The translations under genes and the position numbers were made by a program. From an uncultured Clostridia bacterium (GTDB lineage: Bacteria > Bacillota > Clostridia > UBA1381), in contig CALXUL010000058.1 of the NCBI GenBank assembly GCA_944391635.1, positions 1 through 6,679 on the forward strand: a stretch of 6,679 nucleotides of DNA, in the 5' to 3' direction. Below the pieces are notes generated by a model, which searched no databases, was not told the origin of the DNA, and was given only the letters and a program-made list of their open reading frames with translations. Positions 1 to 6,075 of the stretch are shown one piece after another. The first letter of the stretch is position 1, and every line of letters begins with the position of its first letter.

Positions 1-2
1 TT

Positions 3-287
3 GACGCTGTACGCAAGGCGATAATAGAATTGGAAAACGAGGGATATATAACCCGAACCAGACAACGTGATGAGGAGGGAAAACTGAGAGGCACGGAATA
101 CATAATAAGGGAGCAGCCTATATCGCAAAAACCAATGTTGGGAAAACCAACATTGGAAAATCCAACATTGGATAAACCTACGTTGGAAAATCCAACGCAA
201 TTAAATAATAATAAGAAAATTATTATTGGAAAAATGAAAGTTATGATGCATTCTATTTTAAGCCTTCAAAAGTACATTCAAGATTAA
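3..287 (+). pseudogene. 3' part of a conjugative-element helix-turn-helix protein, frame-disrupted
   Basis: The reading frame is open from the left edge, so the start is missing. About the first 38 visible residues (DAVRKAIIELENEGYITRTR, then a wing ending in TEYII) look like the last helix and wing of a winged-helix domain. This domain occurs in DNA-binding, replication-initiator-like proteins of clostridial integrative and conjugative elements. The typical linker follows, with repeated Pro-Thr-Leu-Glu/Asp-Asn/Lys units and then TQLNNNKK. Family members, as I remember them, continue for 100 or more residues into a conserved C-terminal domain. Here the frame instead ends at 285-287 after a low-complexity tail (KKIIIGKMKVMMHSILSL) with no family likeness. 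A different frame carries recognisable protein from about 250, so I read this as a gene broken by a frameshift or deletion near 205-240. The DNA-binding family is fairly sure; the exact family name is not. Confidence 0.6.
132..203 (+). repeat. 15-bp tandem coding repeats (PTLEN units)
   Basis: Four full 15-bp units begin at 132, 147, 162 and 177, with a partial fifth at 192. Each encodes Pro-(Met/Thr)-Leu-(Gly/Glu/Asp)-(Lys/Asn). The consensus resembles CCAACATTGGAAAAT and contains the palindrome CCAACATTGG, so adjacent units can also form small hairpins. The repeats lie in the linker of the helix-turn-helix protein, where such units are common in this family. Confidence 0.8.
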
Positions 288-439
288 GGAGCACTTCTTT
301 ACCTGAACTGACAATATATTATTATTTATCGCAATTATTTGAAAATGTAAAATCCAGATATGTTTTTAATGCAGGCAACAAAAAATATGAAGCCGACATA
401 TATATACCCTGTATCAAATTAGTAATATAATATGATGGT
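251..439 (+). pseudogene. Remnant of a PD-(D/E)XK-like nuclease domain (Vsr/DUF559-like fold)
   Basis: The frame starting at 251 reads through SLPELTIYYYLSQLF (about 299-343) and then GNKKYEADIYIPCIKLVI. This pattern belongs to Vsr/DUF559-like, PD-(D/E)XK-type domains that often sit at the end of zinc-ribbon proteins: an aromatic helix, then a strand with E-x-D-I-Y-I-P, then I-E-Y-D-G. A TAA stop at 428-430 sits where the Glu codon of I-E-Y-D-G is expected, and the next codons read Tyr-Asp-Gly. The change from GAA to TAA needs one base. Likeness to the family disappears after the Gly. No start codon or ribosome binding site is visible, and the frame is closed by a stop at 212-214. It is therefore a fragment joined to the tail of the helix-turn-helix gene. 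The fold assignment is by eye from short motifs. Confidence 0.5.
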
Positions 440-598
440 AACGACTTTTATCTCAGCCATTATCTGCACCCAAAAGCCTTTCGACTTTGGCAATATCAGT
501 CCAACCGTTTTTTCCAGAGCGCTCGCCCAATAAGCTTTATTACAGAATAATATTTGCTTTAAGCGCGTGAGAAAATCACAAAAACAGAAGCACGATTT

Positions 599-641
599 TC
601 TATTTACCAAAATTAGAAAATAATTGATTTTGGTAAATAGA
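599..641. promoter_or_regulatory. 15-bp perfect inverted repeat, candidate operator
   Basis: CTATTTACCAAAAT (600-613) is repeated in inverted order as ATTTTGGTAAATAG (627-640). One further T-A pair (599/641) gives 15-bp arms around a 13-nt centre. The right arm covers most of the -35 box and 12 nt of the spacer of the promoter that follows. It lies upstream of the expected transcription start, so it would act as DNA rather than RNA. That is the layout of a repressor or autoregulator site. No regulator gene is adjacent apart from the ATPase itself. Confidence 0.6.
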
Positions 642-652
642 TTGGGTATAAT
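624..652 (+). promoter_or_regulatory. Promoter of the ATPase-TOTE operon
   Basis: TTGATT (624-629) and TATAAT (647-652) are separated by 17 nt, a near-consensus housekeeping promoter. Transcription would begin near 659, almost at the ribosome binding site, giving a leader of only about 13 nt before the TTG start. The -35 box lies partly inside the right arm of the inverted repeat, so a bound protein would be expected to block polymerase. Confidence 0.75.
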
Positions 653-658
653 AGCTTT

Positions 659-666
659 AGAGGTGG
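659..666 (+). promoter_or_regulatory. Ribosome binding site deciding the TTG start
   Basis: AGAGGTGG lies 5 nt before the TTG at 672-674. Together with the family's usual N-terminus (LINRAYYLNKMI) this selects TTG-672. The other upstream in-frame start, TTG at 624, falls inside the -35 box. Confidence 0.75.
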
Positions 667-671
667 TTGCT

Positions 672-1883
672 TTGAAGCTTATAAACCGTGCTTACTATTT
701 GAATAAAATGATAAATGTTATCGGAACTCCGGACATAAAGGTAATAACAGGCGTTCGCCGCAGCGGAAAGTCGAAGCTCTTAGAAGCGTTTATGGGTTAT
801 GTAAAAAATAATATTGCAGACAGCAATGTTATTCATATCAATTACAATCTTCCCGAATATGATAATCTGCTTGATTCTCGCTCGCTTTACGATTATATTA
901 ATTCGCATTACATTGAAGCTAAGGAAAACTTTGTTTTTATAGACGAGGTGCAGATGTGCGAAGGCTTTGAAAGAGCGATTAACGGTCTGCACGCGTCTGA
1001 AAAATACGATATTTATATCACGGGGTCAAACGCTTTCCTGCTAAGCTCAGACCTTGCAACGCTGTTTACGGGACGAACCTTTGAAATTAAGGTCTTTCCG
1101 TTTTCTTTCGGGGAGTATATGCAGTATTTTGAATATTCGGACAAATATTCCGCATTTGATAAATATATGCTTGAGGGCGGTATGGCAGGCTCGTATCTTT
1201 ATAAGGATACCGAAGCCAAATACGATTATATTGCCGATGTTTTTAATACCCTTATCGTCAGGGATATTCGCCGCAAATATAAAATCCGCAATACTCAGCT
1301 TATGGATCACATAGTTGACTTTTTAATGGATAATATATCAAATCTTTCCTCGTCCACTAATATCACAAAAGCCTTAAGCGGCGCAAACGAAAAAGTAAAC
1401 CATAATACGGTCGGCTCATATATGCAGTATCTTTGCAACGCATTTGCGTTTTATAAGGTTCGCAGATACGATATAAATGGCAAAAAATATCTATCAAGCA
1501 ATGACAAGTATTATTTAAGCGACCACACCTTCCGTTATGCTAAGCTCGGAACAAAAAATATGGATTACGGAAGAGTGCTTGAAAATATTGTTGCAGTTGA
1601 GCTTTTGCGCAGGGGTTATGAAGTATATGTCGGGGTACTGTATAAAAAGGAAATTGATTTTGTTGCCGTTAAGCGTAACGAGAAGATATACATTCAGGTT
1701 TCCGACAATATAAGCGATGAAAAAACCTTTGAACGCGAGGTGTCTCCGCTTTTAAAAATTGCCGACGCATACCCCAAAATTCTTATTGCCCGAACTCGCC
1801 ACGATGAGTACCAGTACGAGGGTGTAAAAATTGTTGATATTGCGGATTGGTTATTGAAGAATAAAGCGAATAAATTATGCTGA
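672..1883 (+). CDS. AAA+ ATPase with C-terminal DUF4143 / PD-(D/E)XK-like domain
   Basis: This 403-aa protein belongs to the AAA_14-DUF4143 family of ATP-binding proteins, widespread in bacteria and archaea but with largely unproven function. Visible motifs, numbered from the TTG start, are the N-terminal family signature (INRAYYL, 4-10), Walker A GVRRSGKS (27-34, Lys33), Walker B FVFIDEVQ (87-94, Asp91-Glu92) and the sensor-like ITGSN (116-120). A helical and winged-helix-like middle (about 195-290) follows. The C-terminal domain has LEN (Glu304), EIDF (Asp329) and IYIQVS (Gln342), the degenerate restriction-endonuclease-like core usual in DUF4143; the Q-x-V pattern leaves catalysis uncertain. 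Length is normal and no motif is broken. It is the first gene of an operon and its last 7 nt overlap the next start. Family members are often orphan genes, so its coupling to a primase-helicase-nuclease is the notable point. A role in DNA or nucleoprotein remodelling for that partner is inference. Confidence 0.85.
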   Translation: MKLINRAYYLNKMINVIGTPDIKVITGVRRSGKSKLLEAFMGYVKNNIADSNVIHINYNLPEYDNLLDSRSLYDYINSHYIEAKENFVFIDEVQMCEGFERAINGLHASEKYDIYITGSNAFLLSSDLATLFTGRTFEIKVFPFSFGEYMQYFEYSDKYSAFDKYMLEGGMAGSYLYKDTEAKYDYIADVFNTLIVRDIRRKYKIRNTQLMDHIVDFLMDNISNLSSSTNITKALSGANEKVNHNTVGSYMQYLCNAFAFYKVRRYDINGKKYLSSNDKYYLSDHTFRYAKLGTKNMDYGRVLENIVAVELLRRGYEVYVGVLYKKEIDFVAVKRNEKIYIQVSDNISDEKTFEREVSPLLKIADAYPKILIARTRHDEYQYEGVKIVDIADWLLKNKANKLC

Positions 1884-4732
1884 CATATAGCGAATTATTA
1901 AAGCAAAATAAAATTCTTACCGAAGAAAACAACCATTTAAAAAAAGAGATTTCCGAGCTTAAAGCTAAATTAAGGATTGAAACTCTTCCAAAGAAGAACA
2001 CACAACGGTTACAAAGCGCCGCTGTCACTATGCAAAGTAGTGCGAAAGATAAAATTGCTTTGTTTCGGTCGCTATTTTTCGGCAGGGAAGATGTCTTTGC
2101 CCGTCGATGGTACAGTAAAACTACAGGCAAAAGCGGTTATCAGCCTGTTTGCGCAAATGAATGGGCTGAAGGCTTATGCGATAAGAAAAAGTATAAATGC
2201 TCCGCCTGTCCGAATCGCAAGCTTTTACCGCTTGAAGACCGCGATATTTTCGCCCACCTTGCAGGAAAAGACGATTATTGCAGAGATGTTATCGGAATTT
2301 ATTCGATGCTCCCTGATGAAACCTGCCGATTTTTGTGTATTGATTTTGATGAAGAGAATTTTAGAGATGACGTAAAGGCTTTTCTTATGGTGTGCGAAAA
2401 AAACGGTATTCCTGCCGCAACAGAAATATCACGCTCAGGTAACGGGGCTCATATCTGGATTTTCTTTGAAAACGCCACCAAAGCAAGGACGGCGCGCAGC
2501 TTAGGCACAGCGTTACTTACAAGCGCTATGGAGTTAAACAGTAGGCTTTCATTCCGTTCCTATGACCGAATGTTCCCAAATCAGGACACTATGCCTGACG
2601 GAGGCTTCGGAAATTTGGTTGCTTTACCCTTGCAGGGAAAAGCAAGAAAAAACGGCAATTCTCTGTTTGTTGATAATGATTTTCTTCCGTTCTCGGATCA
2701 ATGGGCATATCTTTCTCTTGTAAAAAAAATGTCACCGGAGCAAACCGAGGATTGTTTACATAGGCTATGCAAAAACGGGGAGCTTGGAAATCTTGTCAGC
2801 GATTCTGAAGAAAAGCCGTGGGAGCGGACAAGGCATACTGCACTTTTAAAATCGGATTTTCCCGACAAATTGGAAATTACAAAAGCCAATATGCTCTACA
2901 TTCCGACAAATGGATTGTCGGCATCAGCGCTTAATAAAATCAAGCGGTTGGCGGCGTTTAAAAATCCCGATTTCTACCGAGCACAGGCAATGCGAATGCC
3001 GATTTACAATAAACCGAGAGTTATTTGCACAGCCGATATTACCGAAGGTTATATCGGTCTTCCCCGCGGTTGTGAAGCTGCACTGTATGAATTGCTTAAG
3101 CAATCAAACACAAATTTTTCCATTTACGACAAAACCAACTTCGGGAGAGAGATCCCTGTGGCGTTCTGTGGTGAACTGCGGGAAGAGCAAAATATGGCGG
3201 CCGAAGCAATGCTGCAATATGATATCGGTGTTTTATCAGCTACTACCGCGTTCGGTAAAACCGTCGTTGCGTCGTATTTAATTGGACAAAGAAAAACTAA
3301 TACACTTATTTTGGTGCATACTCAAAGCTTGATGACGCAATGGAAAAGCTCTTTGGAGAAATTTTTAAATATCGACATTGAGCCGCTTTTAACAAAGCGT
3401 GGGTTGGTCAAGAAAAATTGGTCGCCGATAGGCATTCTGGGCGCTGGGAAAAATAACCTGAATGGAAATGTTGACATTGCAGTTATGCAATCGCTCGTAT
3501 ACGGTGACGAGGTAAAAGAATATGTAAGAGATTACGGAATGATTATTGTTGATGAGTGTCACCACATATCGGCAGTGAATTTTGAAAAAATATTGAAATT
3601 CGCAACCGCAAAATATGTTTACGGACTTACCGCAACTCCAACAAGACAGGACGGACATCACCCGATTATTTTTATGCAATGCGGACCGATACGCTATAAA
3701 GTGGACGCAAAAGCACAGGCAGAAAAGCGAAGTTTTGAGCATTACCTTATTCCGAGATTTACCACTTTCCATTCATCTGCCGAAAAAAAGAATATTAACG
3801 AGCTTTATAGCGAACTTTCGGAAAATGAGAACCGAAATATGCTTATTATAAACGATGTTATTAAGGCTCTAAAGCATAACCGTTGCCCGATAATACTGAC
3901 CGAGCGGCGTGAGCATGTAGAGCTTCTTTCGGCACTGTTGTCAAAACACTGTAAAAATATTATTACGCTGTTTGGGGCTGCTTCTCAAAAAATCCGAAAG
4001 GAAACAATGGAGCAGCTGTTAAGCATACCGCAGACCGAGCCGTTACTGATTATTGCAACAGGCAAATATGTGGGAGAGGGATTTGATTATCCGAGGCTTG
4101 ATACTCTGTTTTTGGCTCTTCCGATTTCCTGGAAAGGCAAAGTGGCTCAATATGCAGGTCGTCTGCACCGTAATTTTGAAGGTAAAACTGATGTGCGCAT
4201 TTATGATTATGCAGATATTCATGTTCCCACGCTTGAAAAAATGTATCAGAAACGCTTAAAAGGATATGCATCCATAGGCTATAAAACTTTGTCCGACGCA
4301 GATCTTAACCTCACGCCCGATTTAATTTATGACGGAAAAAGCTTTTATCCTGTATACTGCAACGATTTGCTTGCAGCATCCGAATCCGTTCAGATTGTCA
4401 GTCCTTTCCTACGCAAATCCCGCATAAAACAAATAATGAATGTTTTTTCAAAGGTTGTTGAAAACGGAGCAGCTTTTACTGTTATAACCAGACCTGCCGA
4501 AGATTTTAAAGCACAGGACAAAAATGCCGTAAAAGAGAATTCAGAGCTTCTTGAGAAATTCGGAATAAAAGTAATATTCAAGTCAAAATTTCATCAGAAA
4601 TTTACGGTGATAGACAGTAAAATCGTTTGGTACGGAAGCGTAAATTTTCTTTCGTTCGGCAGCTCAGACGAAAGCGTTATGAGATTCATCAGCTCTGATG
4701 TTGCAGGACAGTTAATAGATACTGTAATGTAA
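1877..4732 (+). CDS. TOTE-type conflict protein: AEP primase, SF2 helicase, PLD-family nuclease
   Basis: This 951-aa multidomain protein has, in order, a coiled coil (about 5-34), a four-Cys zinc site (Cys92, 101, 108, 111) and an archaeo-eukaryotic primase core with the metal-binding CIDFD (Asp156, Asp158) and SRSGNGAH (His192). Then comes an SF2 helicase: Walker A variant ATTAFGKT (455-462, Lys461), DECHH (559-563), TATPTR (585-590), GEGFDYP (733-739) and QYAGRLHR (758-765). Last is a phospholipase-D-type domain with one HKD motif (His906, Lys908, Asp913) and GSVN (920-923). This order matches proteins named TOTE conflict system primases, predicted computationally to act in conflicts between mobile elements and hosts. 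All key residues are intact. The ATG overlaps the ATPase stop (ATGCTGA) and lacks a strong ribosome binding site, suggesting coupled translation. One HKD motif implies a dimeric nuclease. The likely activity is synthesis on, unwinding of and cutting of invading DNA, which is inference. Confidence 0.88.
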   Translation: MLTYSELLKQNKILTEENNHLKKEISELKAKLRIETLPKKNTQRLQSAAVTMQSSAKDKIALFRSLFFGREDVFARRWYSKTTGKSGYQPVCANEWAEGLCDKKKYKCSACPNRKLLPLEDRDIFAHLAGKDDYCRDVIGIYSMLPDETCRFLCIDFDEENFRDDVKAFLMVCEKNGIPAATEISRSGNGAHIWIFFENATKARTARSLGTALLTSAMELNSRLSFRSYDRMFPNQDTMPDGGFGNLVALPLQGKARKNGNSLFVDNDFLPFSDQWAYLSLVKKMSPEQTEDCLHRLCKNGELGNLVSDSEEKPWERTRHTALLKSDFPDKLEITKANMLYIPTNGLSASALNKIKRLAAFKNPDFYRAQAMRMPIYNKPRVICTADITEGYIGLPRGCEAALYELLKQSNTNFSIYDKTNFGREIPVAFCGELREEQNMAAEAMLQYDIGVLSATTAFGKTVVASYLIGQRKTNTLILVHTQSLMTQWKSSLEKFLNIDIEPLLTKRGLVKKNWSPIGILGAGKNNLNGNVDIAVMQSLVYGDEVKEYVRDYGMIIVDECHHISAVNFEKILKFATAKYVYGLTATPTRQDGHHPIIFMQCGPIRYKVDAKAQAEKRSFEHYLIPRFTTFHSSAEKKNINELYSELSENENRNMLIINDVIKALKHNRCPIILTERREHVELLSALLSKHCKNIITLFGAASQKIRKETMEQLLSIPQTEPLLIIATGKYVGEGFDYPRLDTLFLALPISWKGKVAQYAGRLHRNFEGKTDVRIYDYADIHVPTLEKMYQKRLKGYASIGYKTLSDADLNLTPDLIYDGKSFYPVYCNDLLAASESVQIVSPFLRKSRIKQIMNVFSKVVENGAAFTVITRPAEDFKAQDKNAVKENSELLEKFGIKVIFKSKFHQKFTVIDSKIVWYGSVNFLSFGSSDESVMRFISSDVAGQLIDTVM

Positions 4733-4869
4733 GTCTTTATAAATTTGATGGGAGCTTCTTGTTTTTATTCGTGATATCGTTCTGCCTTTCGCATAATTGC
4801 ATGGTAAATTGTTTTCAATATCTGTCTGGTTTTGAAACTGATATTAGGATAATAAATGAAGGGGTTAAA

Positions 4870-4971
4870 ATGAGTTCAAAATTTATCTTGTATTGCGAAT
4901 CAACAGTGGATCTTCCATTATCAAGTATAGCAATACCCACCGAAAAAGGTCAGCTTATTTCTCTGCCTTAA
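4870..4971 (+). pseudogene. DegV-family protein, N-terminal stub
   Basis: The first 21 codons read MSSKFILYCESTVDLPLS and then SIA, the recognisable N-terminus of the DegV family of fatty-acid-binding proteins (strand, then the S-T-V/A-D-L-P loop). Full members have about 280 residues. Here the likeness ends at residue 21 (around 4930) and the frame stops at 4969-4971 after 33 codons. The break coincides to the base with the beginning of the inverted repeat at 4931, so an insertion or recombination at that repeat probably removed the rest. A good ribosome binding site, GAAGGGG (4858-4864), stands 5 nt before the ATG, so this was the true start. The stub cannot bind lipid. I found no continuation of DegV further downstream. 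Confidence 0.65.
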
Positions 4972-4986
4972 TATCGGTGGGTGTTG
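4931..4986. repeat. 56-bp imperfect inverted repeat (hairpin element)
   Basis: CAATACCCACCGA (4931-4943) pairs with TCGGTGGGTGTTG (4974-4986), 13 bp with one G-T. Inside it AAGG-CAG (4946-4953) pairs with CTG-CCTT (4963-4969), so the whole unit can fold into one long stem. It has no T-run and is not an intrinsic terminator. It sits where the DegV homology ends. It could be a small non-autonomous mobile repeat or the end of a lost element. Its 3' arm also contains the only ribosome binding site of the following small ORF. Confidence 0.7.
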
Positions 4987-4990
4987 TGAT

Positions 4991-5242
4991 ATGTTGTTGT
5001 CAAAGGCAGGATATCATGCGCCTGCCGAACAAAACGAAAGATTAACTAAAGGGCTAAAAGTATCAAATGATATACTTGAAATGCTAAGCGATTTATGCCA
5101 ATTAATAATTAAAAAATACCCTAATTATTACTTAATAGATAGCTATAAAAAAATAGTAATAGAGCTTGATAAATATTTAAAAAGTAATAATAGCGACATT
5201 AAAAAACACACACAAGATGAATTAGAAAAGACAATTATATAA
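4991..5242 (+). CDS. Hypothetical 83-aa helical protein
   Basis: I do not recognise this gene. It encodes 83 residues, starting with a short non-charged stretch (MLLSKAGYHAPAEQ) followed by a predicted amphipathic helical body rich in Leu, Ile and Lys (about 15-67) and a polar tail. There is no signal peptide, membrane segment or cysteine pattern. The start is supported by GGTGGG at 4977-4982, 8 nt before the ATG. That site is buried in the 3' arm of the inverted repeat, so translation may be low unless the hairpin opens. Codons after 5041 are much more AT-rich than the neighbours, suggesting a separate origin. A further hairpin, GGCAGG (5005-5010) with CCTGCC (5021-5026), lies early in the coding region. 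It may be a real small gene or the tail of a lost protein that happens to have an ATG. Confidence 0.35.
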   Translation: MLLSKAGYHAPAEQNERLTKGLKVSNDILEMLSDLCQLIIKKYPNYYLIDSYKKIVIELDKYLKSNNSDIKKHTQDELEKTII

Positions 5243-5258
5243 GTTGCTTCTTAGTAGC

Positions 5259-5375
5259 TATTCCCCCGAGCAGTACGACGAGGATTTCCGCATAGGCGAC
5301 AGGGTCATCATTGCCGTGACAAAGTACAGCTATACCAAAAAGTTGGTTTACGGCAAAATCCTTGCGAAGTGGTAA
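5259..5375 (+). pseudogene. Orphan C-terminal gene fragment
   Basis: A frame closed upstream by a TAG at 5223-5225 and with no usable start reads YSPEQYDEDFRIGDRVIIAV, then TKYSYTKKLVYGKILAKW and a TAA at 5373-5375. The regular beta-strand spacing (FRIGDRVIIAV, KKLVYGKIL) looks like a small SH3/KOW-like barrel at a protein's C-terminus. Base composition changes abruptly from AT-rich before about 5240 to mixed here, marking a junction. The source protein is not recognised; its placement among other broken genes suggests debris from a mobile element. Confidence 0.35.
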
Positions 5376-5455
5376 TACACTCAAGATACAGATATTCAAA
5401 GCGTTCATAGCTAAAAGCGGCATTATTCTGCTTTGGAAACTCTGTTCCTACGGAA

Positions 5456-6061
5456 TTACAGTTCTTCTGCCTTAAAGGTTGTATACCCCTCATAGTAATA
5501 GCTGTGGTCAATACCTTTCATATAGACTTCACGGCTGTTCACTTCATCCGTTAAGGCATTTTTCAGAAGATGTTTGATTTCAATATCCTTAATCGGGCTG
5601 CGTTCCATTGCGAGCAAATAATCTTCCTTATCGACCTTGCTCCAATCAACTACTTTCCCTATTTCGTTTTTCAAAATATGGTCAAGCCAAATGCGGGTAC
5701 TGCGTCCGTTGCCTTCGCGGAAGGGATGGGCAATATTCATTTCAACATACTTTTCTATGATCTCGTCGAATGTGGACTGCGGCATTTTATCGATATTATT
5801 GAGCGCCGATTCGAGATACATTACCGGTGCGAAACGAAAGTTGCCTTTTGAAAGGTTTACCGACCGAATCTGCCCGGCAAAGTCGTAAATTTCCTCAAAT
5901 AGATACTTGTGGATAGCTTGCAGAGAGGAGAATTTTCCGGGTTCCAGCTTGTCCAGAATTCCGTTTTCAAAAAGTTCTATCGCTTTTTTCTTACTTATAC
6001 GCTCCTCCTCACGGGCAAGGTCGGCGGAGCTTGTCAGACCTAATTTATTATCAAGTGCCAT
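5456..6061 (-). CDS. fic: Class III Fic-domain AMP-transferase (self-inhibited)
   Basis: This 201-aa Fic protein would transfer AMP from ATP to a hydroxyl side chain of a target protein. The full active-site motif HPFREGNGRSTR spans 112-123 (catalytic His112, anion-nest Gly117-Asn118-Gly119, Arg120 and Arg123). The flap FRFAPV is at 75-80. Near the C-terminus Ser187-Tyr-Tyr-Tyr-Glu191-Gly192 fits the inhibitory pattern S/T-x3-E-G/N, which in class III Fic proteins folds back over the active site and displaces ATP. Length, His position and Glu position are within one residue of Enterococcus faecalis EfFic as I remember it (His111, Glu190), which can both add and remove AMP; Neisseria NmFic, about 190 aa, is a further relative. 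The start has GGAGGG (minus strand, 6068-6073) 6 nt upstream. It is the second gene after a 69-aa protein, 14 nt apart. Targets are unknown; gyrase or topoisomerase subunits are known targets of some relatives. Confidence 0.9.
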   Translation of the reverse strand: MALDNKLGLTSSADLAREEERISKKKAIELFENGILDKLEPGKFSSLQAIHKYLFEEIYDFAGQIRSVNLSKGNFRFAPVMYLESALNNIDKMPQSTFDEIIEKYVEMNIAHPFREGNGRSTRIWLDHILKNEIGKVVDWSKVDKEDYLLAMERSPIKDIEIKHLLKNALTDEVNSREVYMKGIDHSYYYEGYTTFKAEEL

Positions 6062-6067
6062 ACAGTA

Positions 6068-6073
6068 CCCTCC
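6068..6073 (-). promoter_or_regulatory. Strong ribosome binding site of fic
   Basis: GGAGGG on the minus strand is 6 nt from the fic ATG and lies in the 14-nt gap after the stop of the 69-aa gene. The toxin-like gene therefore has a stronger translation signal than its upstream partner, which has only AAAGTGAG about 8 nt before its ATG. Confidence 0.75.
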
Positions 6074-6075
6074 GT

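Noticed and set aside
419..610. Minus-strand 63-codon ORF and a shorter minus-strand frame (about 453-536) reading ERSGKNGWTDIAKVERLL
   Set aside because: The 63-codon ORF has no ribosome binding site, its start falls in the palindrome, and it shows no family likeness. The shorter frame looks protein-like and could be a remnant, but it has no start and is too short to support.
624..671. N-terminal extension of the ATPase to TTG-624
   Set aside because: It would start inside the -35 box, lacks a ribosome binding site, and precedes the normal family N-terminus.
3389..3772. Minus-strand 127-codon ORF inside the helicase region
   Set aside because: It is antisense to conserved helicase motifs, with no ribosome binding site or domain pattern.
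4759..4869. Extended N-terminus before the DegV stub
   Set aside because: The added residues resemble nothing in the family, and the strong ribosome binding site at 4858-4864 marks ATG-4870 as the start.
4733..4870. Terminator after the TOTE gene
   Set aside because: The only pairing, AATATC/GATATT near 4816-4845, is weak and has no T-run; I see no convincing terminator before the DegV stub.
5376..5455. Terminator for fic from AAAGC/GCTTT (about 5414-5434)
   Set aside because: A five-pair stem without a T-run is too weak; end of the fic transcript remains unassigned.
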